Positions 10,052 through 18,028 of a stretch of 64,000 nucleotides of DNA are shown in pieces (position 1 is the first letter of the stretch; every line of letters begins with the position of its first letter). A program made the translations under genes and the position numbers. This stretch comes from Bog-473 sp963726005 (GTDB taxonomy: Bacteria > Actinomycetota > Acidimicrobiia > Acidimicrobiales > RAAP-2), in contig CAVSAT010000002.1 of assembly GCA_963726005.1 (NCBI GenBank), positions 124,001 through 188,000 on the forward strand, in the 5' to 3' direction. A model generated the notes under the pieces. That model saw only the letters and a program-made list of their open reading frames with translations. It had not been told where the DNA came from and made no database searches.

Positions 10052-11125
10052 TCAGAATTGCGAGAGGAAGCGGATGTCGTTCTCCAGGAACGAGCGCATG
10101 TCGGGGACCGCATGTCGCATCTGCGCCAGGCGGTCGATGCCGAAGCCGAAGGCGAATCCCGACCATTCGCCGGCATCGATCCCCACCGCGGCAAACACGG
10201 CGGGGTCCACCATGCCGCAACCGCCGAGCTCGATCCAGCCCGTGTGCGAGCAGGTGCGACAACCCTCGCCCAAGCAGATCGTGCAGGTGATCTCGAACTC
10301 GGCGGAGGGCTCGGTAAAGGGGAAATAGGCCGGGCGCAGGCGTGACTGCATGCCCGCACCGAAGTAAGCCTCGGTGAAGACCTGGATCGTGCCGGCGAGG
10401 TCACCGAAGGTGACCCCGCGGTCGACCACCAATCCCTCGATCTGGTTGAACACCGGGAGATGCCGGGCGTCGGGGGTGTCGAGACGGAAGCACTTCCCCG
10501 GCATCACCGCATGAATGGGCAACGAGTCGTTGCGGACGGCCTCTTCCATCAGATGGATCTGCACGGGCGACGTGTGCGTGCGCAGCAGCACGGTCTCGGG
10601 TTCCCCGATGTCGAGGTACATGGTGTCGTACATGCCCCGCGCCGGGTGGGCCGGGGGCATGTTGAGCGCCTCGAAGTTGTACCAGTCCGTCTCCGCCTCG
10701 GGTCCCTCGGCGACGGTGAAGCCCATGCCCACGAAGAGGTCCTCGAGCTCGGCGCGGGCCTGCGTCACTAGGTGGAGGTGGCCGCGCTCGGGCGGAGAGA
10801 GCACCCGGGCCGGGATCACCTCGGTGAGGTCGAGGCGGTCGGCCCGGAGCGCCTCGGCGCGCTCGTCCTGCGCCAGGGCGCCGCGGCGCTCGTCCAACTG
10901 GGACTCGAGCCGGCTGCGCACCTCGTTCAGTCGCCGCCCGGCCTCCTTGCGTGCCTCGGGATCGAGGCCGCCCAGGCTGCGGTGGGCCCGGGTGAGCGCG
11001 GAGCGCTTGCCGAGGTACTGGGTCTCCACCTCGGACAAGCCCTCCGTCGACGACGCGCCCGCGATGGCCCGTTCGCCGTCGCCGGCGATCGCATCGAAGT
11101 CGAGATCCACGTTTTCAGTCACCAT
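10052..11125 (-). CDS. pheS: Phenylalanyl-tRNA synthetase alpha subunit
   Basis: Catalytic subunit of PheRS. The 357-residue protein has an N-terminal coiled-coil arm (residues 15-95) and a class II core with motif 2 (GKCFRLDTPDARHLPVFNQIEG) and motif 3 (FAFGFGIDRLAQMRH). A CxxC-x4-CxxC knuckle (CTICLGEGCRTC) lies before motif 3, as in many actinobacterial PheS proteins. ATG at 11125 overlaps the upstream methyltransferase stop by 11 nt; a GTG one codon later is equally possible. Confidence 0.96.
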   Translation of the reverse strand: MVTENVDLDFDAIAGDGERAIAGASSTEGLSEVETQYLGKRSALTRAHRSLGGLDPEARKEAGRRLNEVRSRLESQLDERRGALAQDERAEALRADRLDLTEVIPARVLSPPERGHLHLVTQARAELEDLFVGMGFTVAEGPEAETDWYNFEALNMPPAHPARGMYDTMYLDIGEPETVLLRTHTSPVQIHLMEEAVRNDSLPIHAVMPGKCFRLDTPDARHLPVFNQIEGLVVDRGVTFGDLAGTIQVFTEAYFGAGMQSRLRPAYFPFTEPSAEFEITCTICLGEGCRTCSHTGWIELGGCGMVDPAVFAAVGIDAGEWSGFAFGFGIDRLAQMRHAVPDMRSFLENDIRFLSQF

Positions 11126-11981
11126 GGTGTGCCTTGTCGCCGTCCGAGATGCTACGTGCCCCGGCGCCTCCGCCCCGGCGCTGGCGGAACGCCTCGAAGC
11201 AGACGACCGCACAGGCCACGCCCACGTTCAGCGATTCCGCCCGCCCCGCCATCGGAACGGCGAGCGTCCCCGCCAGCGCGGCGCACAGGTCGGCCTCGAG
11301 CCCCGAGGATTCGTTGCCCAAGAACAGCGCCGTGGGCACGGACCAGTCGAGGCCGGCGTAGTCCTGGCCGTCGCGCACGACGGTCGCGAGGGTGCGGAAG
11401 CCCAAGGCGCCGAGCCCCTCGCCGATGGCGTAGGGGTCCTCCCGCACGGCGAGCGGCACGTGGAACAGCGACCCGGCGGAGGCCCGCACGGTCTTGGGGT
11501 TGTAGGGGTCGACGGAATTGCCGGCGAAGACCACCGCCGTCGAACCCGAGGCGTCGGCCGCTCGCAGGACCGTGCCGGCATTGCCGGGGTCACGCACGTC
11601 GACGAGGACGACGATCAGCGAACCGGGCGCGGCCGTCCAGGTGTCGGCGTCGGGTGGCGGCTCCTCGAGCATGGGCACCACGGCCACCACGGGCTGGGGC
11701 GTGACGGTGTCGGCCACACGTTCGAGGACGCCCGTCGCCAGGGGAAACACCCGTGCTCCCGCCGCGCCGGCCCGCCGGCACACCTCCTGGGTGGCCCGGT
11801 CGTCATCCCCGGCCGGTGCGACGTAGAGGGACTCGACGGGGCTGCCGGCGTCGAGTGCGCAGCGGACCAGCTCGGCGCCCTCGGCCACGAAGGCGCGCTC
11901 GCTCCAGCGCGCCGAGCGCTTCTGCAGGAGCCCGCGCAACCGGCGGACCCGCCGGTGCGTGAAGGCCAGCCGTTGGGTCAG
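11115..11981 (-). CDS. SpoU/TrmH-family RNA 2'-O-methyltransferase
   Basis: SAM-dependent methyltransferase of the knotted SPOUT class, probably acting on rRNA (RlmB/TsnR-like). It has an N-terminal substrate-binding domain (RRVRRLRGLLQKRSARWSE) and the three SPOUT motifs RDPGNAGTVLRAAD, FLGNESSGL and VPMAGRAESLNVGVA. No ATG, GTG or TTG is available near the conserved N-terminus. A CTG at 11981 overlaps the rplT stop as CTGA and has AGAGG 7 nt upstream, so I use it as a provisional start; the start is the uncertain part. The position between rplT and pheS suits a translation-related role. Confidence 0.82.
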   Translation of the reverse strand: MTQRLAFTHRRVRRLRGLLQKRSARWSERAFVAEGAELVRCALDAGSPVESLYVAPAGDDDRATQEVCRRAGAAGARVFPLATGVLERVADTVTPQPVVAVVPMLEEPPPDADTWTAAPGSLIVVLVDVRDPGNAGTVLRAADASGSTAVVFAGNSVDPYNPKTVRASAGSLFHVPLAVREDPYAIGEGLGALGFRTLATVVRDGQDYAGLDWSVPTALFLGNESSGLEADLCAALAGTLAVPMAGRAESLNVGVACAVVCFEAFRQRRGGGAGARSISDGDKAHHGD

Positions 11982-12361
11982 GAAGCGACCTCTGCGACGG
12001 GCACGTCGTTGAGGGCACTCCGCGCCGTCGCGACCAGAGCGGCGAACGCCTCGGGGTCGCTCACCGCGAGGTCGGCCAGCACCTTGCGGTCGACTTCGAC
12101 GCCGGCCAGGTGCAGGCCGTTGACGAGGCGGCTGTAGCTCAGGCCGTGCTGCCGGGCCCCGGCGTTGATGCGCTGGATCCACAGCTTGCGGAAGTCACCC
12201 TTGCGGGCGCGACGGTCCCTGAAGGCGTACTGCATCGAGTGCATGAGCTGCTCGTTGGCGGCCCTGTAGGAACGGCTCTTGTTGCCGTAGTACCCCTTCG
12301 CCTGCTCCAGGACAGCGCGGTGGTGCTTGCGGCCGTGGACGGCACGCTTCACTCTGGCCAT
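11978..12361 (-). CDS. rplT: 50S ribosomal protein L20
   Basis: Binds 23S rRNA early in large-subunit assembly. The 127-residue protein has the typical start MARVKRAVHGRKHHRAVL and core AKGYYGNKSRSYRAANEQLM, then RDRRARKGDFRKLWIQRINA. Third gene of the classic infC-rpmI-rplT operon. In some bacteria L20 represses its own operon; no leader structure was identified here. The stop overlaps the proposed start of the following methyltransferase. Confidence 0.97.
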   Translation of the reverse strand: MARVKRAVHGRKHHRAVLEQAKGYYGNKSRSYRAANEQLMHSMQYAFRDRRARKGDFRKLWIQRINAGARQHGLSYSRLVNGLHLAGVEVDRKVLADLAVSDPEAFAALVATARSALNDVPVAEVAS

Positions 12362-12440
12362 GGGGCTGCTCCTCTCTAAGAGATCGGTCGGTGTTCTGGT
12401 CTGGCCGGCGCGCCGTCAGGTCGGCGCCCGGGAGCTGCGC

Positions 12441-12636
12441 TCAGATGCCGAGCATCCGGCAGCGTCGCGCGCTCGTCCGCCTTGGCGATGTCCGTCTCGC
12501 GGCCGAGCCGGCGCGTGCGCACGCTCTTCTTCTTCTCGAGGAGGTGGGACCGGAACGCCTTGCGCCGGCGCAACCGGCCGGTGCCCGTCACCTTGATCCG
12601 CTTGGCGGCACCCCGGTCCGTCTTCATCTTCGGCAT
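12441..12636 (-). CDS. rpmI: 50S ribosomal protein L35, frameshifted at the C-terminus
   Basis: Small ribosomal protein. MPKMKTDRGAAKRIKVTGTG and the basic stretch RRRKAFRSHLLEKKKSVRTRRL are diagnostic. As written, the frame runs past the normal end after AKADERATL and reads unrelated sequence. Removing one base at about 12455-12460 gives ...ATLRMLGI and a TGA at 12441-12443, the usual L35 ending (KxMLG) and length (about 64 residues). L35 is universally small, so this is strong evidence for an inserted base in the sequence. Confidence 0.93.
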
Positions 12637-12640
12637 TGCG

Positions 12641-13372
12641 TCATCCCTCTTCGGCTGATGCTGCGACTTCGGTGACTCCACTGGTCCCTGCGGCCGGCGC
12701 ACTCCCGTTCCCCCTAGGCGGGGAGGCGACCGGCTCGCTCGAACCGTCGACCGCTGCGCCGGCCCTGTCGGGGGCCTCCGCGTTGGCGGTCGCGCCGCCC
12801 TTGTCGGAGCGGTGTTGGTTCGAGGCCCTCGACTGGGCGGCCTGGCGGGCCCGCTTGTCGGGGGCGAGCACCATGATCATGTTGCGATTGTCGAGCTTGG
12901 GCTCGGCCTCGACCTTGGCGATGCCCTCCATCTGCTCGGCGATGCGATCGAGGATCCGCTTCCCGTGCTCGGGGTGGTAGACCTCGCGGCCTCGGAACAT
13001 GATCGTGATCTTGACCTTGTGACCTTCGCCCAGGAACTTGGCCACCTGCCGGGTCTTGGTGTCGAAGTCGCCCGAGCCGATTTTGGGCCGGTACTTCATC
13101 TCCTTGATCCCGACGTGGACCGCCTTGCGCCGGCTCTCCTTGGCCCGCTGGGCCTCGTCGAACTTGAACTTGCCGAAGTCCATGATGCGGGCGACGGGCG
13201 GATTCGCCATCGGGGCCACTTCGACCAGGTCGAGGTCGAGTTCCTTGGCGATCGCCAGGGCCTCGGGGAGCGGCTTGATGCCTAGTTGCACACCGTCGGG
13301 GTCCACGAGCCGGACTTCACGGGCACGGATTCGGTCATTGATCCGATGCTCAGTTGTGGTTTCAGCGACGAT
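12641..13372 (-). CDS. infC: Translation initiation factor IF-3, probable ATC start
   Basis: IF-3 binds the 30S subunit, keeps subunits apart and proofreads the start codon. The N-domain begins at the conserved NDRIRAREVRLVDPDG, and the C-domain holds KFKFDEAQRAKESRR and VKITIMFRGREVYHPEHG. A 50-residue Ala/Gly/Ser-rich tail follows. Between an in-frame TGA and the GTG at V23 there is no ATG, GTG or TTG, yet the conserved N-terminus lies there. ATC at 13370-13372, with GAGAGG 11 nt upstream (13384-13389), fits the rare AUU/AUC starts known for infC, giving 243 residues. First gene of the infC-rpmI-rplT-pheST operon. Confidence 0.9.
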   Translation of the reverse strand: MVAETTTEHRINDRIRAREVRLVDPDGVQLGIKPLPEALAIAKELDLDLVEVAPMANPPVARIMDFGKFKFDEAQRAKESRRKAVHVGIKEMKYRPKIGSGDFDTKTRQVAKFLGEGHKVKITIMFRGREVYHPEHGKRILDRIAEQMEGIAKVEAEPKLDNRNMIMVLAPDKRARQAAQSRASNQHRSDKGGATANAEAPDRAGAAVDGSSEPVASPPRGNGSAPAAGTSGVTEVAASAEEG

Positions 13373-13561
13373 GCGTCATCACACCTCTCACTCGGGCCCG
13401 CGGTCCTTCCGCAAGCCAATCGGTGGAGCGGGGTCGACCTGCGGGCAGTGCCCGCGTCCGAAGGACGATCGACCTGGCGCACGAAGCTCCCCTCAGCGTC
13501 GGGGCGGTGGCCAGGTGGAGGCCGCTCAGTGGGGGCCCCGCTTCCATGTAGTCAAGATGCA

Positions 13562-13567
13562 TACAGT
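13562..13567 (+). promoter_or_regulatory. Putative leaderless -10 (TACAGT)
   Basis: TACAGT ends 6 nt before the ATG of the DUF1844-like gene, the spacing seen at many starts in this window. No convincing -35 was seen. Confidence 0.4.
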
Positions 13568-13573
13568 ACCAGG

Positions 13574-14008
13574 ATGAGCAGCATCTGGACACCGTCAGGC
13601 GAGCATTTCCCCAAGGAGGACGGCCCCGGCGCCACCTCGCCGCCACCCACCGGGGCCGGCGACAGCGACGTCACGGAGCCGTCACAGGACCAGGCCGAGG
13701 CCCAGGCCGCCGTGGAGGAGATGCGCGCCCAGCTCGCCAACACGCCCGCCGAGGTGGTGCTGGCCAACCATTGCTACGGGCTCTTCGAGCTCGCGGCCAT
13801 CTACCTCTCGCAATCGCCGCCGATGCTCTTCCAGGCCCGCCTGGCCATCGACGGCCTCGGCTACCTGCTCGACGGCCTCCGCGGTCGACTGGGCGAGGCC
13901 GAGCCGTCGCTGCATGAGTCGCTCTCACAGCTCCGCCTGGCCTTCGTGCGCCTGGAAGGCTCCGAGCACGCCGGCGACGGGTCCACCGCCGGCACCGCCC
14001 CGGCCTAG
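13574..14008 (+). CDS. DUF1844-like conserved protein
   Basis: A 144-residue soluble protein: acidic, disordered N-terminus (residues 1-50), then helical FELAAIYLSQSPPMLFQARLAIDGLGYLLDGL, then a short arm ending RLAFVRLEG. The arrangement (a helix, then AxxAIDxLGxLxxxLxGRL, then a terminal LxxLRxxFV) resembles DUF1844 proteins, of unknown function and often encoded next to infC. Divergent from infC with about 200 bp between them. The ATG was chosen because the longer upstream frame has a shadow-like composition. Its TAG forms part of a CTAG shared with the convergent SRPBCC gene. Confidence 0.65.
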   Translation: MSSIWTPSGEHFPKEDGPGATSPPPTGAGDSDVTEPSQDQAEAQAAVEEMRAQLANTPAEVVLANHCYGLFELAAIYLSQSPPMLFQARLAIDGLGYLLDGLRGRLGEAEPSLHESLSQLRLAFVRLEGSEHAGDGSTAGTAPA

Positions 14009-14014
14009 GGCCGG
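14000..14014. terminator. Candidate bidirectional hairpin at convergent stops
   Basis: CCGGCC-TAG-GGCCGG, a perfect 6-bp stem with a 3-nt loop, sits exactly on the shared stop region of two convergent genes. There is no U tract, so intrinsic termination is only a guess, although U-poor hairpins are common in Actinobacteria. Confidence 0.35.
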
Positions 14015-14451
14015 CGCACCCGGTCGGCCGCCGCGGCCAGCCCCGTCACCGTTTTGCCGATGAAGTCGCCCAGCTGGCGCCGGTAGAGCCGTCCGGTGCC
14101 GGGGACCTTGGCCCGGAAGGTGGAACGCCAGTTGATGGACGTGCCCCCGCTCGGAGTGGGCGTCAGCGTGACGACGGCACGGTAGCCCCGCAGCGCCAGG
14201 CCCGCCTCGAGCACGTAGGCGAAGACCTCCCCGGGCCGGCACGCCACGACGCGCTCTCGGCTCGTGTGCCGTCCCGTGGTGAACAGGCGCACCGCGCCCA
14301 GCCCCTCGGGTGTGCCGTCGCCCGGTTCGACGAGCACGAACGAACCGAGGGGCGACCACTCCGGCCACGTCGAGCCGTCGGCCAGGAGCGCGTAGACCGC
14401 CGAGGGGTCCGCGTCGGTCGTCACCGTCCGGTCGATCACCTGCTGTCCCAT
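14005..14451 (-). CDS. SRPBCC (polyketide cyclase/START-like) protein
   Basis: A 148-residue protein of the SRPBCC helix-grip fold, which forms a hydrophobic ligand cavity. It opens VIDRTVTTDADPSAVYALLADGSTWPEWSP, the family hallmark in which the WPEWSP turn follows the first helix, and ends with helix GRLYRRQLGDFIGKTVTGL. Probably a ligand-binding or carrier protein; the ligand is not evident. It diverges from the TetR regulator across a 38-bp gap holding a perfect palindrome, so it is the likely regulatory target. Confidence 0.75.
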   Translation of the reverse strand: MGQQVIDRTVTTDADPSAVYALLADGSTWPEWSPLGSFVLVEPGDGTPEGLGAVRLFTTGRHTSRERVVACRPGEVFAYVLEAGLALRGYRAVVTLTPTPSGGTSINWRSTFRAKVPGTGRLYRRQLGDFIGKTVTGLAAAADRVRRP

Positions 14452-14473
14452 GGCTGCCTCCTCTCTCGGCCTA

Positions 14474-14491
14474 ATGTACCATTTGGTACAT
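14474..14491. promoter_or_regulatory. TetR operator palindrome
   Basis: ATGTACCA-TT-TGGTACAT is a perfect 8-bp inverted repeat with a 2-nt spacer between the SRPBCC and TetR genes; its last two bases are the first two of the tetR ATG. Location and symmetry match an autoregulatory TetR site that would control both genes. Confidence 0.75.
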
Positions 14492-15110
14492 GGAAGGACA
14501 ACCGCCCGGCCAATCGTCCCGGGAGCGCCTCCTCGACGCGGTGGTGGCGCACTTCGCAGCCGACGGCCTGGCCGACCAGAGCCTGCGCCGCATCGCGGAC
14601 GCCACCGGGACGAGCCACCGCATGCTCCTGTACCACTTCGGCTCCAGGGACGGCCTGCTGCTCGAGGTGGCCCGCGCCGTGGAGGCACGGACCCGGGACC
14701 GCTTCGCTGCCATCGGCGAGGACGCCGGAGGCGACACCGACGAGCTGGTGCGGCGCATGTGGGCCTACGTCGCCGACCCGGCCCTGGCCGACTTCGAACG
14801 TCTCTTCTTCGCGCTCTACGCCCGGGCGCTCCAGGGCGAGGCGTCGATGCTGCCCCTGCTGGAGCGCGACCTCCAGAGCTGGCTCGACGCCAACGTCGCC
14901 TCCTCGCGCGCGGTCGGGATACCCCCCGACGTGGCCCGGGTCCATGCTCGCCTCGGGCTGGCGGTGACGCGCGGTCTGCTGCTCGATCTGCTCGCCACCG
15001 GTGACCGCGCCGGCACGGACGCCGCCCTCGAGGTCTTCGCCCGCCGCTACGCCGGACAGTGGTGGGAGACTCAGCCCGTCGGCAGCGACACGAGCGACCG
15101 CGCCTCGTAG
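14490..15110 (+). CDS. TetR/AcrR-family transcriptional regulator
   Basis: A 206-residue repressor-type protein. The N-terminal helix-turn-helix domain spans residues 9-60 (RERLLDAVVAHFAADGLADQ, then RRIADATGTSHRMLLYHFGS with the usual YHF before helix 4). The rest is the variable ligand-binding helical domain (residues 65-200), for which no ligand can be named. Divergent from the SRPBCC gene, with the palindrome at 14474-14491 overlapping its start codon. Its 3' end overlaps the convergent cold-shock-like gene by 40 nt. Confidence 0.9.
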   Translation: MEGQPPGQSSRERLLDAVVAHFAADGLADQSLRRIADATGTSHRMLLYHFGSRDGLLLEVARAVEARTRDRFAAIGEDAGGDTDELVRRMWAYVADPALADFERLFFALYARALQGEASMLPLLERDLQSWLDANVASSRAVGIPPDVARVHARLGLAVTRGLLLDLLATGDRAGTDAALEVFARRYAGQWWETQPVGSDTSDRAS

Positions 15111-15307
15111 AGCCCGCGGTGGCCCGGAGCCACAAGGAACATCACCGCGGCACCAACCTCGATGCACCGGGACCCGTCGGCGATCGCGGTGGCGTGGAAC
15201 CCGTAGCTCGGCCCGGCGTCGTCCACGACGGTGCCCAGGCCGCGGCGGGGGTCGAAGGTGGTGACGCGCCCGTGGTGCAGTCCGGCGGACGGGACGGGGC
15301 CGTCCAC
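15071..15307 (-). CDS. Small cold-shock-domain-like protein
   Basis: A 78-residue protein whose pattern GRVTTFDPRRGLGTVVDD, YGFHATAIADGSR, GAAVMFLVAP is that of a cold-shock/OB beta-barrel, with TTFDPRRGLGTV in place of the usual KWFNxxKGFGFI. Single-stranded nucleic-acid binding is likely, but the canonical aromatic RNP residues are only partly kept. GTG at 15307 starts 1 nt after the hisG stop, so it is probably translated from the hisG message. It overlaps the tetR 3' end on the other strand. Confidence 0.65.
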   Translation of the reverse strand: MDGPVPSAGLHHGRVTTFDPRRGLGTVVDDAGPSYGFHATAIADGSRCIEVGAAVMFLVAPGHRGLYEARSLVSLPTG

Positions 15308-15308
15308 G

Positions 15309-16205
15309 TCAGTGGACGATCTTGGACAACGGCAGCTCCAAGATGTCGCTGGCGCCGTGGTCGCGCAGAGCCGGGATGAGGATGTTGATGTCGGCCTTGG
15401 CCACCACGGCCTCCAACGCGAACGCGCCGCCGCCGGAGAGCTCCGAGACCGTGGGGGCGCGCATGGACGGCAGGACGTCGAGCACGGCATCGAGGTTCTC
15501 GGCAGAGACGTTGAGCTTGACGAGCACCTTGCCCCGCGCCTCGAGCGTGCCCTGCAGCAGCGTGAGGATCTGCTCCATGGCGTGTCGCTTGTCGGGCTCG
15601 GCCGCCGCGGCCGGGTTGGCGATGAGCTCGGTGTGCGAGACGAGCAGTGTCTCGATGATCCGCAGACCCGCGGCGCGCAGCGCGCTGCCGGTCTCGGTCA
15701 TGTCCACCACGGCATCGGCGATGTCGGGCACCTTGGCCTCGGTGGCCCCGTAGGACAGCGCGATGTCGGCCTCGATGCCGTGGGCGGCGAGCGCCTTGCG
15801 GGTCAGCTCGGGGTACTCGGTGCTGACGCGCAGACGGCCGGGGCGATCGGCCGCGAGCGCCGCCAGCTCGGTCAGGTTCTGCACCGGGGAGTCCGCCCCG
15901 ACGGCGAGCACGATGCGGGCGGGGTTGGCGGTGGCCTTCGAGTAGGCCAGCTTGCCGAGCGACACCACCTCGCTCCCCCGTTCCTCGATGCAATCGCGCC
16001 CCGTGATGCCGAGGTCGAACAGGCCATCGGCCACGTAGACGGGGATCTCCTGTGGTCGCAGGATCCGCACCTCGCTGATGCGGGGGTCCGCGATCGAGGC
16101 GCGGTAGGCCACGTCCGAGGCGCGGTTGACAGCGAGGTCGGCGTCCTCGAACAGCTGCATGGTGGCGCGTTCGAGCGAGCCCTTGGGCAGGACGAGGCGG
16201 AGCAT
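15309..16205 (-). CDS. hisG: ATP phosphoribosyltransferase (long form)
   Basis: First step of histidine synthesis: ATP plus PRPP gives phosphoribosyl-ATP. At 298 residues this is the long form with a C-terminal ACT-like regulatory domain (about residues 220-298), hence histidine-feedback-inhibited and not dependent on HisZ. Seen: LVLPKGSLERAT at the N-terminus, ADGLFDLGITGRDCIEE, and the PRPP loop VDMTETGSALRAAGL. No other his gene lies nearby apart from the possibly co-transcribed small cold-shock-like gene. Confidence 0.95.
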   Translation of the reverse strand: MLRLVLPKGSLERATMQLFEDADLAVNRASDVAYRASIADPRISEVRILRPQEIPVYVADGLFDLGITGRDCIEERGSEVVSLGKLAYSKATANPARIVLAVGADSPVQNLTELAALAADRPGRLRVSTEYPELTRKALAAHGIEADIALSYGATEAKVPDIADAVVDMTETGSALRAAGLRIIETLLVSHTELIANPAAAAEPDKRHAMEQILTLLQGTLEARGKVLVKLNVSAENLDAVLDVLPSMRAPTVSELSGGGAFALEAVVAKADINILIPALRDHGASDILELPLSKIVH

Positions 16206-16287
16206 GGGGCTAGATCTTCGCAGACCGGCCGATGGTGGTCGCGCTGCCCCGAAGGTGCCCGCCCGGGCAGCGCTGGGGCAAGCTGTC

Positions 16288-16686
16288 GTGGTGCCGCCTC
16301 CCTACGACGTCTTCAATTTCTTGAACCTGCTCGGGATCGAGATCCCCGATGCCGGGACGCGGCGTGACCCGATCGCCCGACTGACGGTGCGCCACGAGCT
16401 CATCGCGGGCACCGGCTTCTTGTGGGCTCCTGTGGTGCTCACGCTGGCCGACGCCCTCTGCGCCTTCGGCGTGAACCACCACTGGCCCGAGGGGGCCAGG
16501 GGCTTCACCACGGTCGACTGCTCGGCCAACTTCATCTCGAGCGCCAAGGAGGGCCACCACATCATGGCGACGGCGAAGCCGTTGCACACGGGGCGCACCA
16601 CACAGGTCTGGGACGCCACGGTGACGAACGAGACCACCGAGAAGTTGATGGCCTCGTATCGATGCACCCAGCTCATCTTGTACTGA
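16288..16686 (+). CDS. PaaI-like hotdog-fold thioesterase
   Basis: A 132-residue protein resembling PaaI/YbgC-type acyl-CoA thioesterases: VRHELIAGTGFLWAPVVLTLADALCAFG matches the hotdog helix with its acidic residue, followed by VDCSANFISSAKEGHHIMATAKPLHTGRTTQVWDA, the conserved beta-strand block. The catalytic pair cannot be assigned. Start GTG at 16288 or 16291; longer frames would run into hisG on the other strand. It could supply DHNA-CoA thioesterase activity for the menaquinone genes further on, but that is speculation. Confidence 0.72.
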   Translation: MVPPPYDVFNFLNLLGIEIPDAGTRRDPIARLTVRHELIAGTGFLWAPVVLTLADALCAFGVNHHWPEGARGFTTVDCSANFISSAKEGHHIMATAKPLHTGRTTQVWDATVTNETTEKLMASYRCTQLILY

Positions 16687-16715
16687 GCTCGGATCTCCCG
16701 GGTGGCAGCGGCGAA

Positions 16716-16731
16716 CACGGCTGGGGCCGTG
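16716..16731. terminator. Candidate hairpin between convergent genes
   Basis: CACGGC-TGGG-GCCGTG, a perfect 6-bp stem with a 4-nt loop, lies in the 66-bp gap between the convergent thioesterase and hydrolase genes. No U tract follows, so it is only a possible terminator. Confidence 0.35.
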
Positions 16732-16752
16732 CGGTGGCGGCTGTCCGGTGTG

Positions 16753-17895
16753 TCAGTACGCGCGCTGTGCCGGCGCGGCGGGTGACTCCAGGAGCGTGAG
16801 CCCGGACGGGCCCGGCGCCGGCGACCCTGGCGCATCCTTCGCCGCGTCGTGCTCCTCCTCGTCGGCCGATTCCACTTCTGCCGTCGGGTCCGCCTCCGTG
16901 GCGTCGGTCACCGGTGGAGGCCTCATGCCATGGAGCAACCGGCGCCTCCATTCATCCCGGTCGAAGCGCGCCGGAGACGTGCACGCGACGAACTCCTGCA
17001 GGACCCTGGCGAACCGCACGGGGTCCGTGTGGTGCGGGAAATGACCAGCGTCGTCGAAGATCTCGAGCTGGCTCCCTGGGAGGGCGGCGTGCGCGAGCCG
17101 CCCGTGCCCGAGCGGGATGATCGCGTCGTGCCTGCCCCAGACGATGAGAGTCGGCATCCCCTCGGCCAGGTAGGCCCGGTCCAGCATCGTGATGACCTGT
17201 CCCTGCCAGTCCACGCCCGACCGCAGCGTCCGCAGGATGGCGCGGCGCGCCTCGGTGTCGGGGAGCGCGTCGAAGACGGCGAGGATCTCCTCCGCGTCCC
17301 GCCCGAGTGCCGTGTCGAATACGCGCAGGAGCTCGGCTCCGATGCGACTCGCCACGCGCACAGGGCCGAGACCGAGGATGGGCATTAGTGCCCCGATCCC
17401 GGGCACCGCCGCCACGCGCAGCAGCGGGCTCACGGTGCGCCCGACCCCGCCGCTCCCCACCAGGACCAGCCGCTCACAGCGCTCCGGGAACTGGTACGTG
17501 AATTGCGCCGCGACGCCGCCGCCGAGTGAGTGACCCACGACGGTGGCGCGTTCGACCTCGAGCACGCTCAGGAGATCACGCATGCCGTTGGCGAAGCCGG
17601 CGATCGTGTAGTCCGCCCGCGGCTTCTCCGAACGCCCGTGGCCGAGCAGGTCCGCCGCGATGACGGTGTGGTTCTCCGCGAGCTCCTCCACCACGGGGCG
17701 CCACGTGTCCGAGCTGTCGCCGATGCCGTGAATCAGGAGGAGCGCGGGGCCCTCTCCGGCCTTGACGTAGGCGCGCCGATACCCGTGGATCGTCACGTAA
17801 CGGATGCTGAAGGCACCCTCGCGGCGGATGCCCGGGCGAAATCGGATGGTCGCCGGATCGACGGGAGCGTCCGCCACTCGAGGCGTGTCATCCAT
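16753..17895 (-). CDS. Alpha/beta-hydrolase with acidic C-terminal tail
   Basis: A 380-residue alpha/beta-hydrolase. Seen: oxyanion region LLLIHGIGDSSDTW, strand AADLLGHGRSEKP, nucleophile elbow VVGHSLGGGVAAQF, acid in VWGRHDAIIPLGHG and catalytic His in DDAGHFPHHTDP. A tail of about 55 residues rich in Glu, Asp, Ala and Pro follows the domain. No membrane segment or signal peptide is visible. The ATG at 17895 has GGAGG 5 nt upstream; a TTG at 17940 would extend it by 15 residues. The substrate is unknown. Confidence 0.8.
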   Translation of the reverse strand: MDDTPRVADAPVDPATIRFRPGIRREGAFSIRYVTIHGYRRAYVKAGEGPALLLIHGIGDSSDTWRPVVEELAENHTVIAADLLGHGRSEKPRADYTIAGFANGMRDLLSVLEVERATVVGHSLGGGVAAQFTYQFPERCERLVLVGSGGVGRTVSPLLRVAAVPGIGALMPILGLGPVRVASRIGAELLRVFDTALGRDAEEILAVFDALPDTEARRAILRTLRSGVDWQGQVITMLDRAYLAEGMPTLIVWGRHDAIIPLGHGRLAHAALPGSQLEIFDDAGHFPHHTDPVRFARVLQEFVACTSPARFDRDEWRRRLLHGMRPPPVTDATEADPTAEVESADEEEHDAAKDAPGSPAPGPSGLTLLESPAAPAQRAY

Positions 17896-18028
17896 GCGGA
17901 CCTCCACTGGCCGGCCTACTCGGTAGGCATCTCGCGCCAACGTACGAAGTTGAGGTGTCAGCGCGGTATCGGCCCTGTGAACGCTCGATGAAAGAGGATG
18001 GCGGCCGGGCGGGCGGCGCCGCCGTGGT

